Shown here piece by piece: positions 1 through 8,688 of a stretch of 55,015 bases of DNA. The notes below the pieces were generated by a model. That model was not told where the DNA came from. It worked only from the letters and a program-made list of their open reading frames with translations, and did no database searches. The DNA lies in contig JALFSR010000072.1 in assembly GCA_022778745.1 (NCBI GenBank), forward strand, positions 1 to 55,015, read 5' to 3'. The stretch comes from Clostridiales bacterium. GTDB lineage: Bacteria > Bacillota > Clostridia > Lachnospirales > Lachnospiraceae. A program made the position numbers and the translations under genes. The stretch's first letter is position 1. Every line of letters begins with the position of its first letter.

Positions 1-190
1 TTTTGTTGAAGTAATACAAAAACATAAGCTTGAATTAAGCTTTAAATATTTACAAATCTTGAGATTAAACAAAAATAACCTCTATATTTTCTCAGGGAAC
101 TATCTGTTTACAATTTGTTCATAAAGCTTGCGTTTACCGTAGCTCAATTTCGTGCCTCTCTCTGTCAAATCGCACAGCAAACCTTATTTT
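1..190 (-). other. left-edge non-coding stretch with a possible gene tail
   Basis: No complete gene is visible here. On the minus strand a 27-codon open stretch (about 182 down to a TAG at 100-102) reads like the end of a small winged-helix-type protein, with a 'LTERGTKL' segment, but it has no start and is preceded by TAA. It may be a decayed gene tail or chance. Around 27-45 the six-base motif AAGCTT occurs twice in an AT-rich context. No terminator is convincing. Confidence 0.25.
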
Positions 191-1795
191 CTAAAGATTT
201 TTATTTTTTATCGCTGCATAAATTTGTGCAATTTTTTCTGCAATTTTTAATCCATCCATCGCTGCGGATGTAATTCCGCCTGCATATCCAGCGCCTTCTC
301 CACACGGATACAATCCTCTAATATTCGATTGTCCAACTTCGTTTCGTGAAATTCGTACAGGAGAGGACGTTCTGCTTTCCACTCCCGATAACAATGCATC
401 TGGGCGGTTAAAGCCTTTGATCTTCTGTCCAAATGATTCTATTCCTTCTATTAGTGACTCATTCAATGGTTCTGGAAGAAGAGTTCTTAAATTTGCCATT
501 GAATAACTTCCTTTCATAGACGGTTTTACTTCTCCAAATTCACTGCTGCAGCGATTTTTTTTAAAATCAACATAAAGCTGCACAGGAATTTTGCCATTTC
601 CAAGCTTATACGCCGTTTCTTCTAACTGCCTTTGAAATTCGATTCCCCCAAGCGGTGTCTGATTTGGAAAGTCATCTGGAGTAACTGTTACAATTAATGC
701 AGCATTTGCATTGTCCGTATCACGCGCAGCATTACTCATTCCATTAACTGCAAGTCGTTTTTCTTCAGAAGAAGCATTGACGACATATCCGCCTGGACAC
801 ATACAAAATGAGTAAATACCTCTTCCATTTCCTGTCTGCTTTGTAAGCTTATACGGTGCAGCACCAAGTTCCTCGCTATACTCTACTCCATACTGTGATT
901 TTGTAATCATTTTTTGTGGATGTTCGATACGCATTCCAACTGCAAACGCTTTACACTGCATTGAAACGCCGATTTGGTTCAAACGGTAAAACGTATCTCT
1001 TGCACTATGCCCGATTGCAAGCACTGCCACTTCACATGGAATCTCTTCCGTTTCATTTACAATTACCGCTTTTACTGCTCCATCCTTAATTTTAAAATCT
1101 GTTACCTGACTTTCAAATCGCACCTCTCCGCCCCATGCAATTATTTGATTTCTTATATTTTTTACAACCTTTTGAAGTACATCCGTTCCGATATGCGGCT
1201 TGTGATCGTATCGAATTTTTTCTTCTGCACCTGCTTTTACAAAAATATCAAGCACTTCTTTATTGCGAAAGCTTGTATCTTTTACTAATGTATTTAATTT
1301 TCCATCTGAAAACGTACCTGCACCGCCTTCTCCAAACTGGACATTCGACTGTGGATTTAACTTCCCTATTTTCCAAAAACACTCGACATCTTGTACACGC
1401 TGATCGACTTCTCTGCCTCGCTCTAATAAAAGCGGACAATATCCATGTTTTGCAAGCATCCACGCACAAAACATTCCTGCTGGTCCACTGCCAATAATCA
1501 CAGGACGATGAGTGAGCAGCTGCTTTCCTGACTGCGGAAACTGATAATTTTCGTCTGGAGCAATACTTATTTGCTTATTTTTGCAATGTGCCACAACTTG
1601 TTTTTCTTTTTTTACTGCCACATCAATCGTATAACAATAAAATAATTCCGGTTTGTTTCTTGCATCAACTGACCGTCTCCGAATGGAGATATTTCCAATG
1701 GATGATGCTGGCACACGAAGCAATTTTGCAATTTTTGTGTGCATTTCTATCTCTGTATGAGAAATGGGAAGCTTTATATTTGTAATTCGTATCAT
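191..1795 (-). CDS. FAD-dependent dehydrogenase (COG2509 type)
   Basis: A 534-residue flavoprotein. It has an N-terminal domain of about 95 residues, then the Rossmann fingerprint GSGPAG at residues 102-107 followed by a typical FAD-binding acidic strand ending 'LLLERG'. The C-terminal 'CGEGAGYAGGI' segment is the usual second FAD contact. Length and domain order match the uncharacterised FAD-dependent dehydrogenases widespread in Clostridia; the substrate is not known. The gene ends with TAG, showing that amber is an ordinary stop here. It starts 15 bp after the HI0933-type flavoprotein gene, so the two are probably co-transcribed. No truncation is seen. Confidence 0.85.
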   Translation of the reverse strand: MIRITNIKLPISHTEIEMHTKIAKLLRVPASSIGNISIRRRSVDARNKPELFYCYTIDVAVKKEKQVVAHCKNKQISIAPDENYQFPQSGKQLLTHRPVIIGSGPAGMFCAWMLAKHGYCPLLLERGREVDQRVQDVECFWKIGKLNPQSNVQFGEGGAGTFSDGKLNTLVKDTSFRNKEVLDIFVKAGAEEKIRYDHKPHIGTDVLQKVVKNIRNQIIAWGGEVRFESQVTDFKIKDGAVKAVIVNETEEIPCEVAVLAIGHSARDTFYRLNQIGVSMQCKAFAVGMRIEHPQKMITKSQYGVEYSEELGAAPYKLTKQTGNGRGIYSFCMCPGGYVVNASSEEKRLAVNGMSNAARDTDNANAALIVTVTPDDFPNQTPLGGIEFQRQLEETAYKLGNGKIPVQLYVDFKKNRCSSEFGEVKPSMKGSYSMANLRTLLPEPLNESLIEGIESFGQKIKGFNRPDALLSGVESRTSSPVRISRNEVGQSNIRGLYPCGEGAGYAGGITSAAMDGLKIAEKIAQIYAAIKNKNL

Positions 1796-1810
1796 GCCTG
1801 TTTCCTCCTG

Positions 1811-3040
1811 TCATTGTTTTCTTGCAGCAGCCATTCCAGCGATTGCACCAGTTGACCATGCCCATTGAAGATTGTAACCGCCACACATTCCATCGACATC
1901 CAACAGCTCGCCTGCCGCATACAATCCTTTTACTAATTTTGATTCCATTGTCTGCGGATGAAACTGTTTTAAATCCGCACCGCCTGCACATATCTGTGCC
2001 TGCTCAAACGAATTGACACCGACAACGGGAAGTGTGAATTGTTTTAATGCCGCAGTCATCGCATCCTTTTGTTTTGCAGACAATTCTTTCCATGTTGCTT
2101 TTACAGAAAGTTTTGCTCGATTCAATATAATTGGAATAAGTTTTCCTGGAAGCAGTCCAACCAATCCTTCTTCCAGTGTTTTATTTGCCCTCATTTGATA
2201 ACGCTTTTCTAAAAATTTTTTTGTCTCCCATAACTCCTTATTTGGAAGAAAATCAAGCATTACTTCAACCGATTGATGTTTTTCCAATGCTTTTGCAACA
2301 TAACGGCTTACTTGAAATACTGGAATGCCCGAAACACCATAATCCGTAAGCTGCAATTCTCCCTGATCAAATGCAATTTCTTCTCCTTTTATTTGTATAT
2401 GAATCGCACCATCTGCACGAATCCCTGCCCATTGTTTTAAACAGGTGTCACTGCATCGGATTTGTACTAATGCTGGAACAACTGTAATCATGCGATGTCC
2501 AAATTGACACAGCAATTCGTATCCACTTCCATCACTCCCCTGCTTTGATGCCGCTTTTGAACCAGCAGCAATAATTAACTCGTCTGCCTCAATCCGCCTT
2601 TTTCCTGCTTCAATTAAAAATGTCTGTTTTTTTGTAATTTTATTTACATGTATATTTGTTAGAATATTCACTTTCTGATAATCTAATTCCATACAAAGTA
2701 CATCCCGTACTGCTGCTGCCTGCCCGGATGCTGGATAACAATAGCCATCTCTGCTCTTCAATACAATTCCAAGTTCCTCAAAAAACTGTTTTGTCTCTCT
2801 ATAAGAAAACTGCTGCAACACTTGTCCGACAAATGTCCTACAGTCACTTCTAAAATAATCAACTGTCATTTTTTCGTTTGTCAGATTACAGCGCCCATTT
2901 CCTGTGACTAGTATTTTTTTCCCAACTTTATCATTATGTTCCAATAAATATACATCTGCGTTGTTTCTCGCTGCAAAAATAGCCGCTGTTATGCCAGCAG
3001 CTCCGCCTCCCACAATTGCTACTCGCTTTTTCATTTCCAA
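1811..3040 (-). CDS. HI0933-family flavoprotein (NAD(P)/FAD-dependent oxidoreductase)
   Basis: A 409-residue protein of the HI0933/YhiN family, sometimes named aminoacetone oxidase family. The FAD-binding signature VGGGAAG is at residues 10-16, followed by an acidic residue at the end of the second strand ('LLEHN') and the family motif 'GNGRCNLTN' near residue 50. The C-terminal 'GELLDVDGMCGGYNLQWA' block is also typical. The reaction is not established for the family. It is the first gene of a probable two-gene unit with the next flavoprotein (15-bp gap) and is separated from the upstream flippase gene by a hairpin terminator and a palindromic repeat. Confidence 0.88.
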   Translation of the reverse strand: MEMKKRVAIVGGGAAGITAAIFAARNNADVYLLEHNDKVGKKILVTGNGRCNLTNEKMTVDYFRSDCRTFVGQVLQQFSYRETKQFFEELGIVLKSRDGYCYPASGQAAAVRDVLCMELDYQKVNILTNIHVNKITKKQTFLIEAGKRRIEADELIIAAGSKAASKQGSDGSGYELLCQFGHRMITVVPALVQIRCSDTCLKQWAGIRADGAIHIQIKGEEIAFDQGELQLTDYGVSGIPVFQVSRYVAKALEKHQSVEVMLDFLPNKELWETKKFLEKRYQMRANKTLEEGLVGLLPGKLIPIILNRAKLSVKATWKELSAKQKDAMTAALKQFTLPVVGVNSFEQAQICAGGADLKQFHPQTMESKLVKGLYAAGELLDVDGMCGGYNLQWAWSTGAIAGMAAARKQ

Positions 3041-3060
3041 ACACCTCTTTTCATACAGTC

Positions 3061-3095
3061 GAGCAGCGATTCACAATCCGCTTCACAGCCTGCTC
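3061..3095 (-). repeat. palindromic intergenic repeat, copy A
   Basis: Minus-strand core GAAGCGGATTGTGAATCGCT, matching the repeat family described in the findings. It lies between the flippase terminator and the HI0933-type gene. Confidence 0.5.
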
Positions 3096-3130
3096 ATAAC
3101 CGAATCTATTCTCTTTTTCCACAAAAAGGA

Positions 3131-3173
3131 AGATACTTTAATGAGACTTTTGCAAGATTTCTTTAAAGTATCT
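3131..3173 (-). terminator. rho-independent terminator of the flippase gene
   Basis: An 11-bp perfect stem (AGATACTTTAA pairing with TTAAAGTATCT) is followed on the minus strand by TCCTTTTTG. It lies just downstream of the flippase stop codon. Confidence 0.7.
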
Positions 3174-3225
3174 CCTATTTATTGATTACACGATAATCGT
3201 ATCTCGTGTATGCCCCTTTTATTTT

Positions 3226-4929
3226 TTATAATGATTTATTTGTATTTTTTGACAATAAATGCAATCGTTTTGCTATCGCTGCAAACTTATGACCAAATGG
3301 TAGTGTCTTTAATTCCTGTTCATTCATACAATGGAACAATACAGAACAAATAAAATATACAATCACAGACACTATAACAGATATTACTACGCAAATAAAT
3401 AATGGCACAAACCGTTCGGTTCCTCCAAATAATTTACTCAGACTATTATATGTAAAGAAACAGAAAATTCCCATTACAATTGCTGATAAAAATGGAAGAA
3501 TATATAATTTTAAAATATTTTGCTGATATCCTAAATATTTTGTAATCGAAAAACAATTCAATGTCGCCATACAAATTCCAAATGCAATATAAGAAATAAT
3601 CACTCCATAAATACCGATATCAAGCTTCCATGTCGCAAAATAGAATACAATAACATGGAAAATTAATGCAATCAGCGCATTTTTAACTGGAACAGTCATC
3701 TTATTAATTCCCTGTAAAATACCATTTGTTACAGTAGAAAGTGAAAAAACTACTACTGCAACGCTTCCTACTAATAAATACAATGCGGCGGAACTTTTAT
3801 CATTGCGGAATAATAACCGAATAATCGGATCTGCTAACACCATTAATCCAACCATGGATGGAATTGCAATATAAAGAACTACCTGGAGCGTTGTCTTTGT
3901 TTTTACAATAATTGTTTTTCTGTCTTTTCTTGCATAAGCTTCTGAAATCGAAGGTACAGCTGCTGATGCCATCGCCGATGCAAATGCAACTGGAACATGA
4001 ATCAATAACATATATTTTGCACTGTATGCACCCCAGATCTCATTATACTGTTTTGTCTCTGGCATATAGTAGCTGAACAGACTGGCATCTAATAATTCAA
4101 TCACATTATAGACAGCCGTACTTAAAATGACTGGAACTGCTGTTGCAATAATAATTTTAAAAAATGTCCAGCATGTCTGCTCCGTCTGTGTACGATCCCG
4201 CCTTACTTTCTTTTTTAATACTCCATGATATGCCTGAAATAAAACAAGAAAGAAAATTAATGCAACAAGCGCACCAACTCCTGTACCGATCGTTCCTCCT
4301 GCGGCACCCCATGCATATTTGTATTCCGTGGCACCTTTCAGCTCATCTACTTTTGTACCATAGGAAAATAATAATGCGGCAGCGCCTATGGATACAACTG
4401 CATTGATCACCTGTTCAATAATCTGTGAAAATGCTGTTGGAATCATCGTATGAAGACCTTGGAAAAATCCGCGGAATGTTCCGAGAAATGCCATAACTAA
4501 TATCGTTGGTGCCAGACATTGCAGTGCAATATATGCTAATTCATTTTTAATAAACATCGTTGTGAAAAATTTTGCTCCAAAACCTACTAAAAGAGCAGCA
4601 AAACCACCTGAAATCGCAGAAAACAGTAATGCACTTTTTAAAATCTTCTCTACATTTTTCCACTGTCCTGTAGCAGCATGTACGGATACAAGTTTTGCAA
4701 CTGCCAGCGGCAAACTATATGATGACAATAACAGCATCATTGCATAGATCGCATATGCACTAGAATAATATCCATTTCCCGTGTCATGTATAATATTTGT
4801 CATCGGAACACGATATGCTACGCCAATCAGACGAACAAGAACAGATGCTACTGCTAAAATACTGCCCTGGACAACAAAATTTTTTCCTGCATGACTGTTT
4901 GATGCACGATTCTTTTTCTTTTTATCCAT
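3226..4929 (-). CDS. SpoVB/MurJ-like flippase, polysaccharide biosynthesis (MOP superfamily)
   Basis: An integral membrane protein of about 567 residues with some 14 hydrophobic segments, the layout of the MATE/MOP exporters that flip lipid-linked sugars across the membrane (SpoVB, MurJ, YtgP). The segment 'VASVLVRLIGVAYRVPM' at the first helix and 'GTFRGFFQGL' near residue 155 are characteristic. In a sporulating Clostridium such proteins act in peptidoglycan or cortex precursor export; which of these this copy does is inferred. I chose ATG at 4929 because AGAGG lies 9 bases before it; an upstream in-frame TTG at 4938 directly abuts the same ribosome binding site. It starts 15 bp after ybeY ends, so it may be in the yqfC-yqfD-phoH-ybeY transcript. 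Confidence 0.85.
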   Translation of the reverse strand: MDKKKKNRASNSHAGKNFVVQGSILAVASVLVRLIGVAYRVPMTNIIHDTGNGYYSSAYAIYAMMLLLSSYSLPLAVAKLVSVHAATGQWKNVEKILKSALLFSAISGGFAALLVGFGAKFFTTMFIKNELAYIALQCLAPTILVMAFLGTFRGFFQGLHTMIPTAFSQIIEQVINAVVSIGAAALLFSYGTKVDELKGATEYKYAWGAAGGTIGTGVGALVALIFFLVLFQAYHGVLKKKVRRDRTQTEQTCWTFFKIIIATAVPVILSTAVYNVIELLDASLFSYYMPETKQYNEIWGAYSAKYMLLIHVPVAFASAMASAAVPSISEAYARKDRKTIIVKTKTTLQVVLYIAIPSMVGLMVLADPIIRLLFRNDKSSAALYLLVGSVAVVVFSLSTVTNGILQGINKMTVPVKNALIALIFHVIVFYFATWKLDIGIYGVIISYIAFGICMATLNCFSITKYLGYQQNILKLYILPFLSAIVMGIFCFFTYNSLSKLFGGTERFVPLFICVVISVIVSVIVYFICSVLFHCMNEQELKTLPFGHKFAAIAKRLHLLSKNTNKSL

Positions 4930-4944
4930 ATGACTCAACCTCTT

Positions 4945-5451
4945 TTATCTTGTAATTCCCATGTCAGCTAACAACTCGGACTGCTTTTTTTCCATCACAA
5001 TCCGTTCCCCCTCTTCCATATGGTCATATCCCATTAGATGAAACATACTATGTGCTACTAAAAATGCAAGTTCGCGCTGAACGCTATGACCATAATTTTG
5101 TGCCTGCTCATATACTTTATCTACAGAAATAATAATGTCCCCCAGCATTAACTCTCCTGTTTCCAAATTAAAATAATCCTCTGCAAAGTCTTCGATACCA
5201 TCAAAGGTTCCCGGTGCTTCATAATCAATAAGCGGAAAAGAAAGTACATCTGTCGGACGATCAATGGATCGATATTGTTTGTTAATTTCATGAATTTGCT
5301 CATCGTTCGTAAGAATTACATTCACTTCTGCTTCATATGGGCATTGTTCTGCATCCAATGTGGCTAAAATTACTGATTCAATTAATGGCTCATAAGAAAA
5401 ATCTAATTTCTTCTCTGCTTCATATTCAATATTAAATGTCATATGCCTCAT
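4945..5451 (-). CDS. ybeY: endoribonuclease YbeY, rRNA maturation factor
   Basis: A 168-residue protein, the usual size. It carries the zinc-binding motif of the family, HSMFHLMGYDH, with histidines 134, 138 and 144. YbeY is a single-strand-specific metallo-RNase needed for 16S rRNA 3' processing and ribosome quality control. Two ATG codons are possible (5451 and 5442). The first overlaps the phoH stop as ATGA and has AAGGA just upstream, consistent with translational coupling. The neighbourhood yqfC-yqfD-phoH-ybeY is the conserved firmicute arrangement. Confidence 0.93.
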   Translation of the reverse strand: MRHMTFNIEYEAEKKLDFSYEPLIESVILATLDAEQCPYEAEVNVILTNDEQIHEINKQYRSIDRPTDVLSFPLIDYEAPGTFDGIEDFAEDYFNLETGELMLGDIIISVDKVYEQAQNYGHSVQRELAFLVAHSMFHLMGYDHMEEGERIVMEKKQSELLADMGITR

Positions 5452-6467
5452 TCTTCCTTTTGTTTACTTCCCGTCTTTTTTACCGAGACTGCTTTTTGTT
5501 TGTATGATTGTGTCTTTTTTTCATACTCATCATATGCCTGTACAATTTTTTGAACAAGCGGATGACGCACAACGTCTTTGTGATCGAGATGAACAACTCC
5601 AATCTCTTCTACATTCTTTAATACTTTTAATGCAACATCCAAACCTGAAGCTTGACCTGCTGTCAAGTCTTTCTGTGTCATATCTCCTGTCACAACTACT
5701 TTTGACCCGAAACCGATACGAGTCAAAAACATCTTCATCTGAGCAGGTGTCGTATTTTGTGCTTCATCCAATATAATATATGCATTATCCAATGTACGAC
5801 CTCTCATATAAGCAAGCGGTGCTACTTCGATCAACCCTTTTTCTGAATTGTGAAGAAAGCTGTCCGGTCCCATAATCTGATACAATGCATCATACAATGG
5901 ACGTAAATAAGGATCAATCTTGCTCTGCAAATCACCTGGCAAAAAACCAAGTTTTTCTCCTGCCTCAATTGCAGGACGAGTTAATATAATCCTTCCGACT
6001 TTCCCATCTTTAAACGCCTGAATCGCCATTGCCATCGCTAAATATGTTTTTCCTGTTCCAGCAGGACCGACACCAAATACAATCATCTTTTCTCGAATTT
6101 GATCAATATAATGCTTTTGTCCAAGTGTCTTTGGCTTTACTGGCTTTCCATTTATCGTTCTGCATATAATATCTTTATCAATTTCTAATATTTGATCGTC
6201 CTGATCGGAGAAAGCAAGCGAAAGAGCATAATCTACATTCTGTTCCATAATCAAATTTCCACGTTTTGATAATTCAATCAGATTATTAAATACAGACTTC
6301 GCCTTGCCCACTGTCCCTTGTGGTCCGATAATTTTTAATTCTCCGTCTCTGGCGATCATCGTCACACGCAATGTGCGTTCAATTTTTTTCACAAATACAT
6401 CAAATTGACCGAATACATTTCTTTGATGCTCGGTCGGAACATCTATTATTGTCTCAATAATACTCAT
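5448..6467 (-). CDS. PhoH family ATPase
   Basis: A 339-residue PhoH-like protein. An N-terminal KH-like region precedes the ATPase domain with Walker A GPAGTGKT at residues 134-141 and Walker B 'IILDEAQN' at 231-238. PhoH (PhoL/YbeZ type) ATPases are almost always next to ybeY and are thought to work with it in RNA metabolism; the helicase-like activity is family knowledge. The C-terminal tail is Lys/Gln-rich. The start overlaps the end of yqfD by 14 bases and the stop overlaps ybeY by 4, so expression is coupled. Confidence 0.92.
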   Translation of the reverse strand: MSIIETIIDVPTEHQRNVFGQFDVFVKKIERTLRVTMIARDGELKIIGPQGTVGKAKSVFNNLIELSKRGNLIMEQNVDYALSLAFSDQDDQILEIDKDIICRTINGKPVKPKTLGQKHYIDQIREKMIVFGVGPAGTGKTYLAMAMAIQAFKDGKVGRIILTRPAIEAGEKLGFLPGDLQSKIDPYLRPLYDALYQIMGPDSFLHNSEKGLIEVAPLAYMRGRTLDNAYIILDEAQNTTPAQMKMFLTRIGFGSKVVVTGDMTQKDLTAGQASGLDVALKVLKNVEEIGVVHLDHKDVVRHPLVQKIVQAYDEYEKKTQSYKQKAVSVKKTGSKQKEE

Positions 6468-7677
6468 TTATTTTTGTCGTCTCCTCTATTTGCTGCTGCT
6501 TGGAAAGTGTTCCTGTTTTTTCATGAACAATGATTGTTCCACTTGCGTCACAACCATTACCTTCCCATTTTATTGTAACATTATTTTGAATAATTTCCAC
6601 CCCTAATTTTTCTAAATTTTCAAAATAATGTTGTAAGTTTTGTTCACATAGCTGTTCTGTCTGTTCCTGCGTGTAATATTGGACTTCTTCCTCGTACCGT
6701 TTTTCTTGACAGCTTCCATAATAAATTGGAATATAAAAATTAGAAAACAGATGACATTGGTATTTTGACGTGATGATTTCCATATTATCCTCTTTTTTTA
6801 TTGGAAAAATTTGAAAACGATAATTAAAAAATTGAACAAAATAATGGGTCCGCTCTTTTCCATAATTACGTTTGATATACGATGCCTCTACAAAATCATT
6901 GTATTCATATGTCCGTTCTAATACAACATCTGCATCTGCTTGAACACGGTGCTGTGCTATCACACCGCCTCCATCATCCAATATATTAATAATCCCTGCC
7001 ACAAGCATATCTCCAGCTTTCACAAAATCCCCCTTATGTACAAGTGGCGTTCCCTTTCTTGTAATAACTGATACAACTGTTCCTTCTTTATCTGCAATTA
7101 AATCTCCTTCTTTTTGATCATTTTCTTCTATTTTTAATATTCCTGTATTTTCTTTTATTTTTACAACGAGCCTTGTTCCATCAATTCTTGCGGAAACCCA
7201 ATTAATATCATCATATTTATTCCGAATTGCTTTCTCTAAATCTTCACATACAACTGTACTAACTTTCATTCCCTGCACATATCCTTGCGAATGCAGAAAT
7301 GTCATCAGCACATCATCTGTATATTTGCGGTTTCCTTCAAATTGAATATCCCATATAAACAATGACATAATATATAACACAGCTATAAATGCAATACAGC
7401 TAATATAAGTTACTTTTCTGTGGCGATTGCGATACAAAAAGAAAGGAAGACCATATTTTCCTATTATAAAAAGACGTGTATGTGATTTACGTGCAATTGG
7501 ACGAATCATACGGAAATCACGCAGACACATCTGACATTCATAATATCCTTCCTGAAATACTAACTCATACAATATAATTTGATGATGTCTGCAAAGATTA
7601 AAGAAACGCTCTGGCGAATGACTGACAATTCGGACTTTCACAATACCTTTGTAATAATGCAAAATCTTTGTAATCAT
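6454..7677 (-). CDS. yqfD: sporulation protein YqfD
   Basis: A 407-residue protein with a cytosolic N-terminal part, one transmembrane segment around residues 92-112 and a large extracytoplasmic part that begins with a FtsQ/POTRA-like stretch ('IQFEGNRKYTDDVLMTFL'). This layout and its place between yqfC and phoH identify it as YqfD, a mother-cell sporulation protein under sigma-E control in Bacillus and Clostridia. Its biochemical role is not well defined. It begins 9 bases after yqfC ends. Confidence 0.88.
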   Translation of the reverse strand: MITKILHYYKGIVKVRIVSHSPERFFNLCRHHQIILYELVFQEGYYECQMCLRDFRMIRPIARKSHTRLFIIGKYGLPFFLYRNRHRKVTYISCIAFIAVLYIMSLFIWDIQFEGNRKYTDDVLMTFLHSQGYVQGMKVSTVVCEDLEKAIRNKYDDINWVSARIDGTRLVVKIKENTGILKIEENDQKEGDLIADKEGTVVSVITRKGTPLVHKGDFVKAGDMLVAGIINILDDGGGVIAQHRVQADADVVLERTYEYNDFVEASYIKRNYGKERTHYFVQFFNYRFQIFPIKKEDNMEIITSKYQCHLFSNFYIPIYYGSCQEKRYEEEVQYYTQEQTEQLCEQNLQHYFENLEKLGVEIIQNNVTIKWEGNGCDASGTIIVHEKTGTLSKQQQIEETTKINEYY

Positions 7678-7686
7678 AGTTCACCT

Positions 7687-7947
7687 CTATTCATAACATA
7701 TGCTTTCGATGCATCCCGTCAGCTTTAATTCTTCATAATTATAGCAGATAATCCGAAGTCGTCTGCCGCAAATACAAAGCCTGCCTCCTCGAATCTGCAG
7801 CTTTAAACAACAGTCGTTATACTCAATAATGCCACGAAAATTTTCGATACAAATTTCATGGTTTCCGACAGCCGTTACGATCACAGCACCCAAAACAGTA
7901 TCTTTTGGAAGTTTTAACTGTTCAGCCAACCGCTCCACTCGTCCCAT
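7687..7947 (-). CDS. yqfC: sporulation protein YqfC
   Basis: An 86-residue protein of the YqfC/YabP family, recognisable by its size, the 'GNHEICIENFRGIIEY' stretch and its position before yqfD. YqfC is made in the mother cell during sporulation. It is the first gene of the yqfC-yqfD-phoH-ybeY group. I did not find a promoter I would defend in the upstream gap. Confidence 0.85.
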   Translation of the reverse strand: MGRVERLAEQLKLPKDTVLGAVIVTAVGNHEICIENFRGIIEYNDCCLKLQIRGGRLCICGRRLRIICYNYEELKLTGCIESICYE

Positions 7948-8098
7948 TTCATCAACCTTTCCAGATTATTTTCTTTAACATATCTGTTCCCGCCAAAGCA
8001 AACTTTTATTTCTTTCCATTATATTCAATAAGATGTAAACCTATGTATGGAAGTGCCATCATTTGTGCAATATAGAATCAGAGTATTTTTTTAACGAG

Positions 8099-8120
8099 AA
8101 TAAAACGGATATTCGCACTT
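8099..8120 (-). repeat. palindromic intergenic repeat, copy B (half)
   Basis: Minus-strand GTGCGAATATCCGTTTTA matches the right arm of the repeat family; the left arm has degenerated. Confidence 0.4.
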
Positions 8121-8155
8121 TAATCAGAGATCTTAGTTGATTTGATTAAATTACA

Positions 8156-8185
8156 ACAGGCGGAATCCTTATGGACTCCGCCTGT
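8156..8185 (-). terminator. rho-independent-like terminator of rpsU
   Basis: A perfect 9-bp GC-rich stem, ACAGGCGGA with TCCGCCTGT, plus three more inner pairs and a short loop. On the minus strand it is followed by TGTAATTTAA, a weak U tract. It lies 115 bases beyond rpsU. Confidence 0.65.
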
Positions 8186-8300
8186 CTTAATGCACAAATT
8201 CAAATTTCATATACAGAACTACCCGAATCAACTCTTGCTTGTTCTGCAGCTATTCTTTCTTATCTAAGATAGAATGTTACATTCAACCTGTAAAAAAGAA

Positions 8301-8477
8301 TTAATTATATTTACGCTTTCTAGCAGCTTCAGACTTTTTCTTACGTCTTACGCTTGGCTTTTCGTAATGTTCTCTTTTACGAATTTCCTGCTGAATACCT
8401 GCCTTTGCGCAGTTTCTCTTAAATCTGCGTAAAGCGCTATCTAAACTCTCGTTGTCTTTCACGATTACATTTGACAT
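8301..8477 (-). CDS. rpsU: 30S ribosomal protein S21
   Basis: A 58-residue very basic protein beginning [19 protein letters not shown] and ending in a Lys/Arg-rich tail, which is S21 without doubt. S21 binds the 30S head/platform near the anti-Shine-Dalgarno region and helps initiation. Upstream lies GGAGG, with a closer AAGGTG 7 bases from the ATG. It is transcribed alone from a near-consensus promoter through a leader with a hairpin and ends at a strong stem-loop. Confidence 0.96.
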   Translation of the reverse strand: MSNVIVKDNESLDSALRRFKRNCAKAGIQQEIRKREHYEKPSVRRKKKSEAARKRKYN

Positions 8478-8499
8478 AAGCTCACACCTTACCTCCCTC

Positions 8500-8527
8500 C
8501 AGTTGTGTATTGTGCGTAATACAACTG
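8500..8527 (-). promoter_or_regulatory. leader hairpin before rpsU ribosome binding site
   Basis: CAGTTGTATT pairs with AATACACAACTG (two-base bulge) immediately upstream of the GGAGG of rpsU. It could influence translation or mRNA stability; function is inferred. Confidence 0.4.
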
Positions 8528-8553
8528 TTTGGGTATTTTATAGCACGCTTAAT

Positions 8554-8582
8554 ATTATACTCGGATTTTGATTGTTCGTCAA
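8554..8582 (-). promoter_or_regulatory. sigma-A promoter of rpsU
   Basis: Minus strand TTGACG, 17-base spacer, TATAAT: a near-perfect housekeeping promoter about 75 bases before the rpsU start. Confidence 0.8.
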
Positions 8583-8688
8583 TAAAATTTTATATTTTTT
8601 TTATAAAAAAGTAAATTTTCATATTTTGACAAATTTATGCAGCTCTCCGACAATTTCTTCTTATATTTTGACGAGATATTTACGCTAA

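Larger units (their letters stand above)
7948..8300. other. intergenic gap yqfC-rpsU
   Basis: A 353-base gap without a gene I can support. It contains the rpsU terminator (8156-8185) and half of a palindromic intergenic repeat (8099-8120). The rest is AT-rich and without visible structure. Confidence 0.5.
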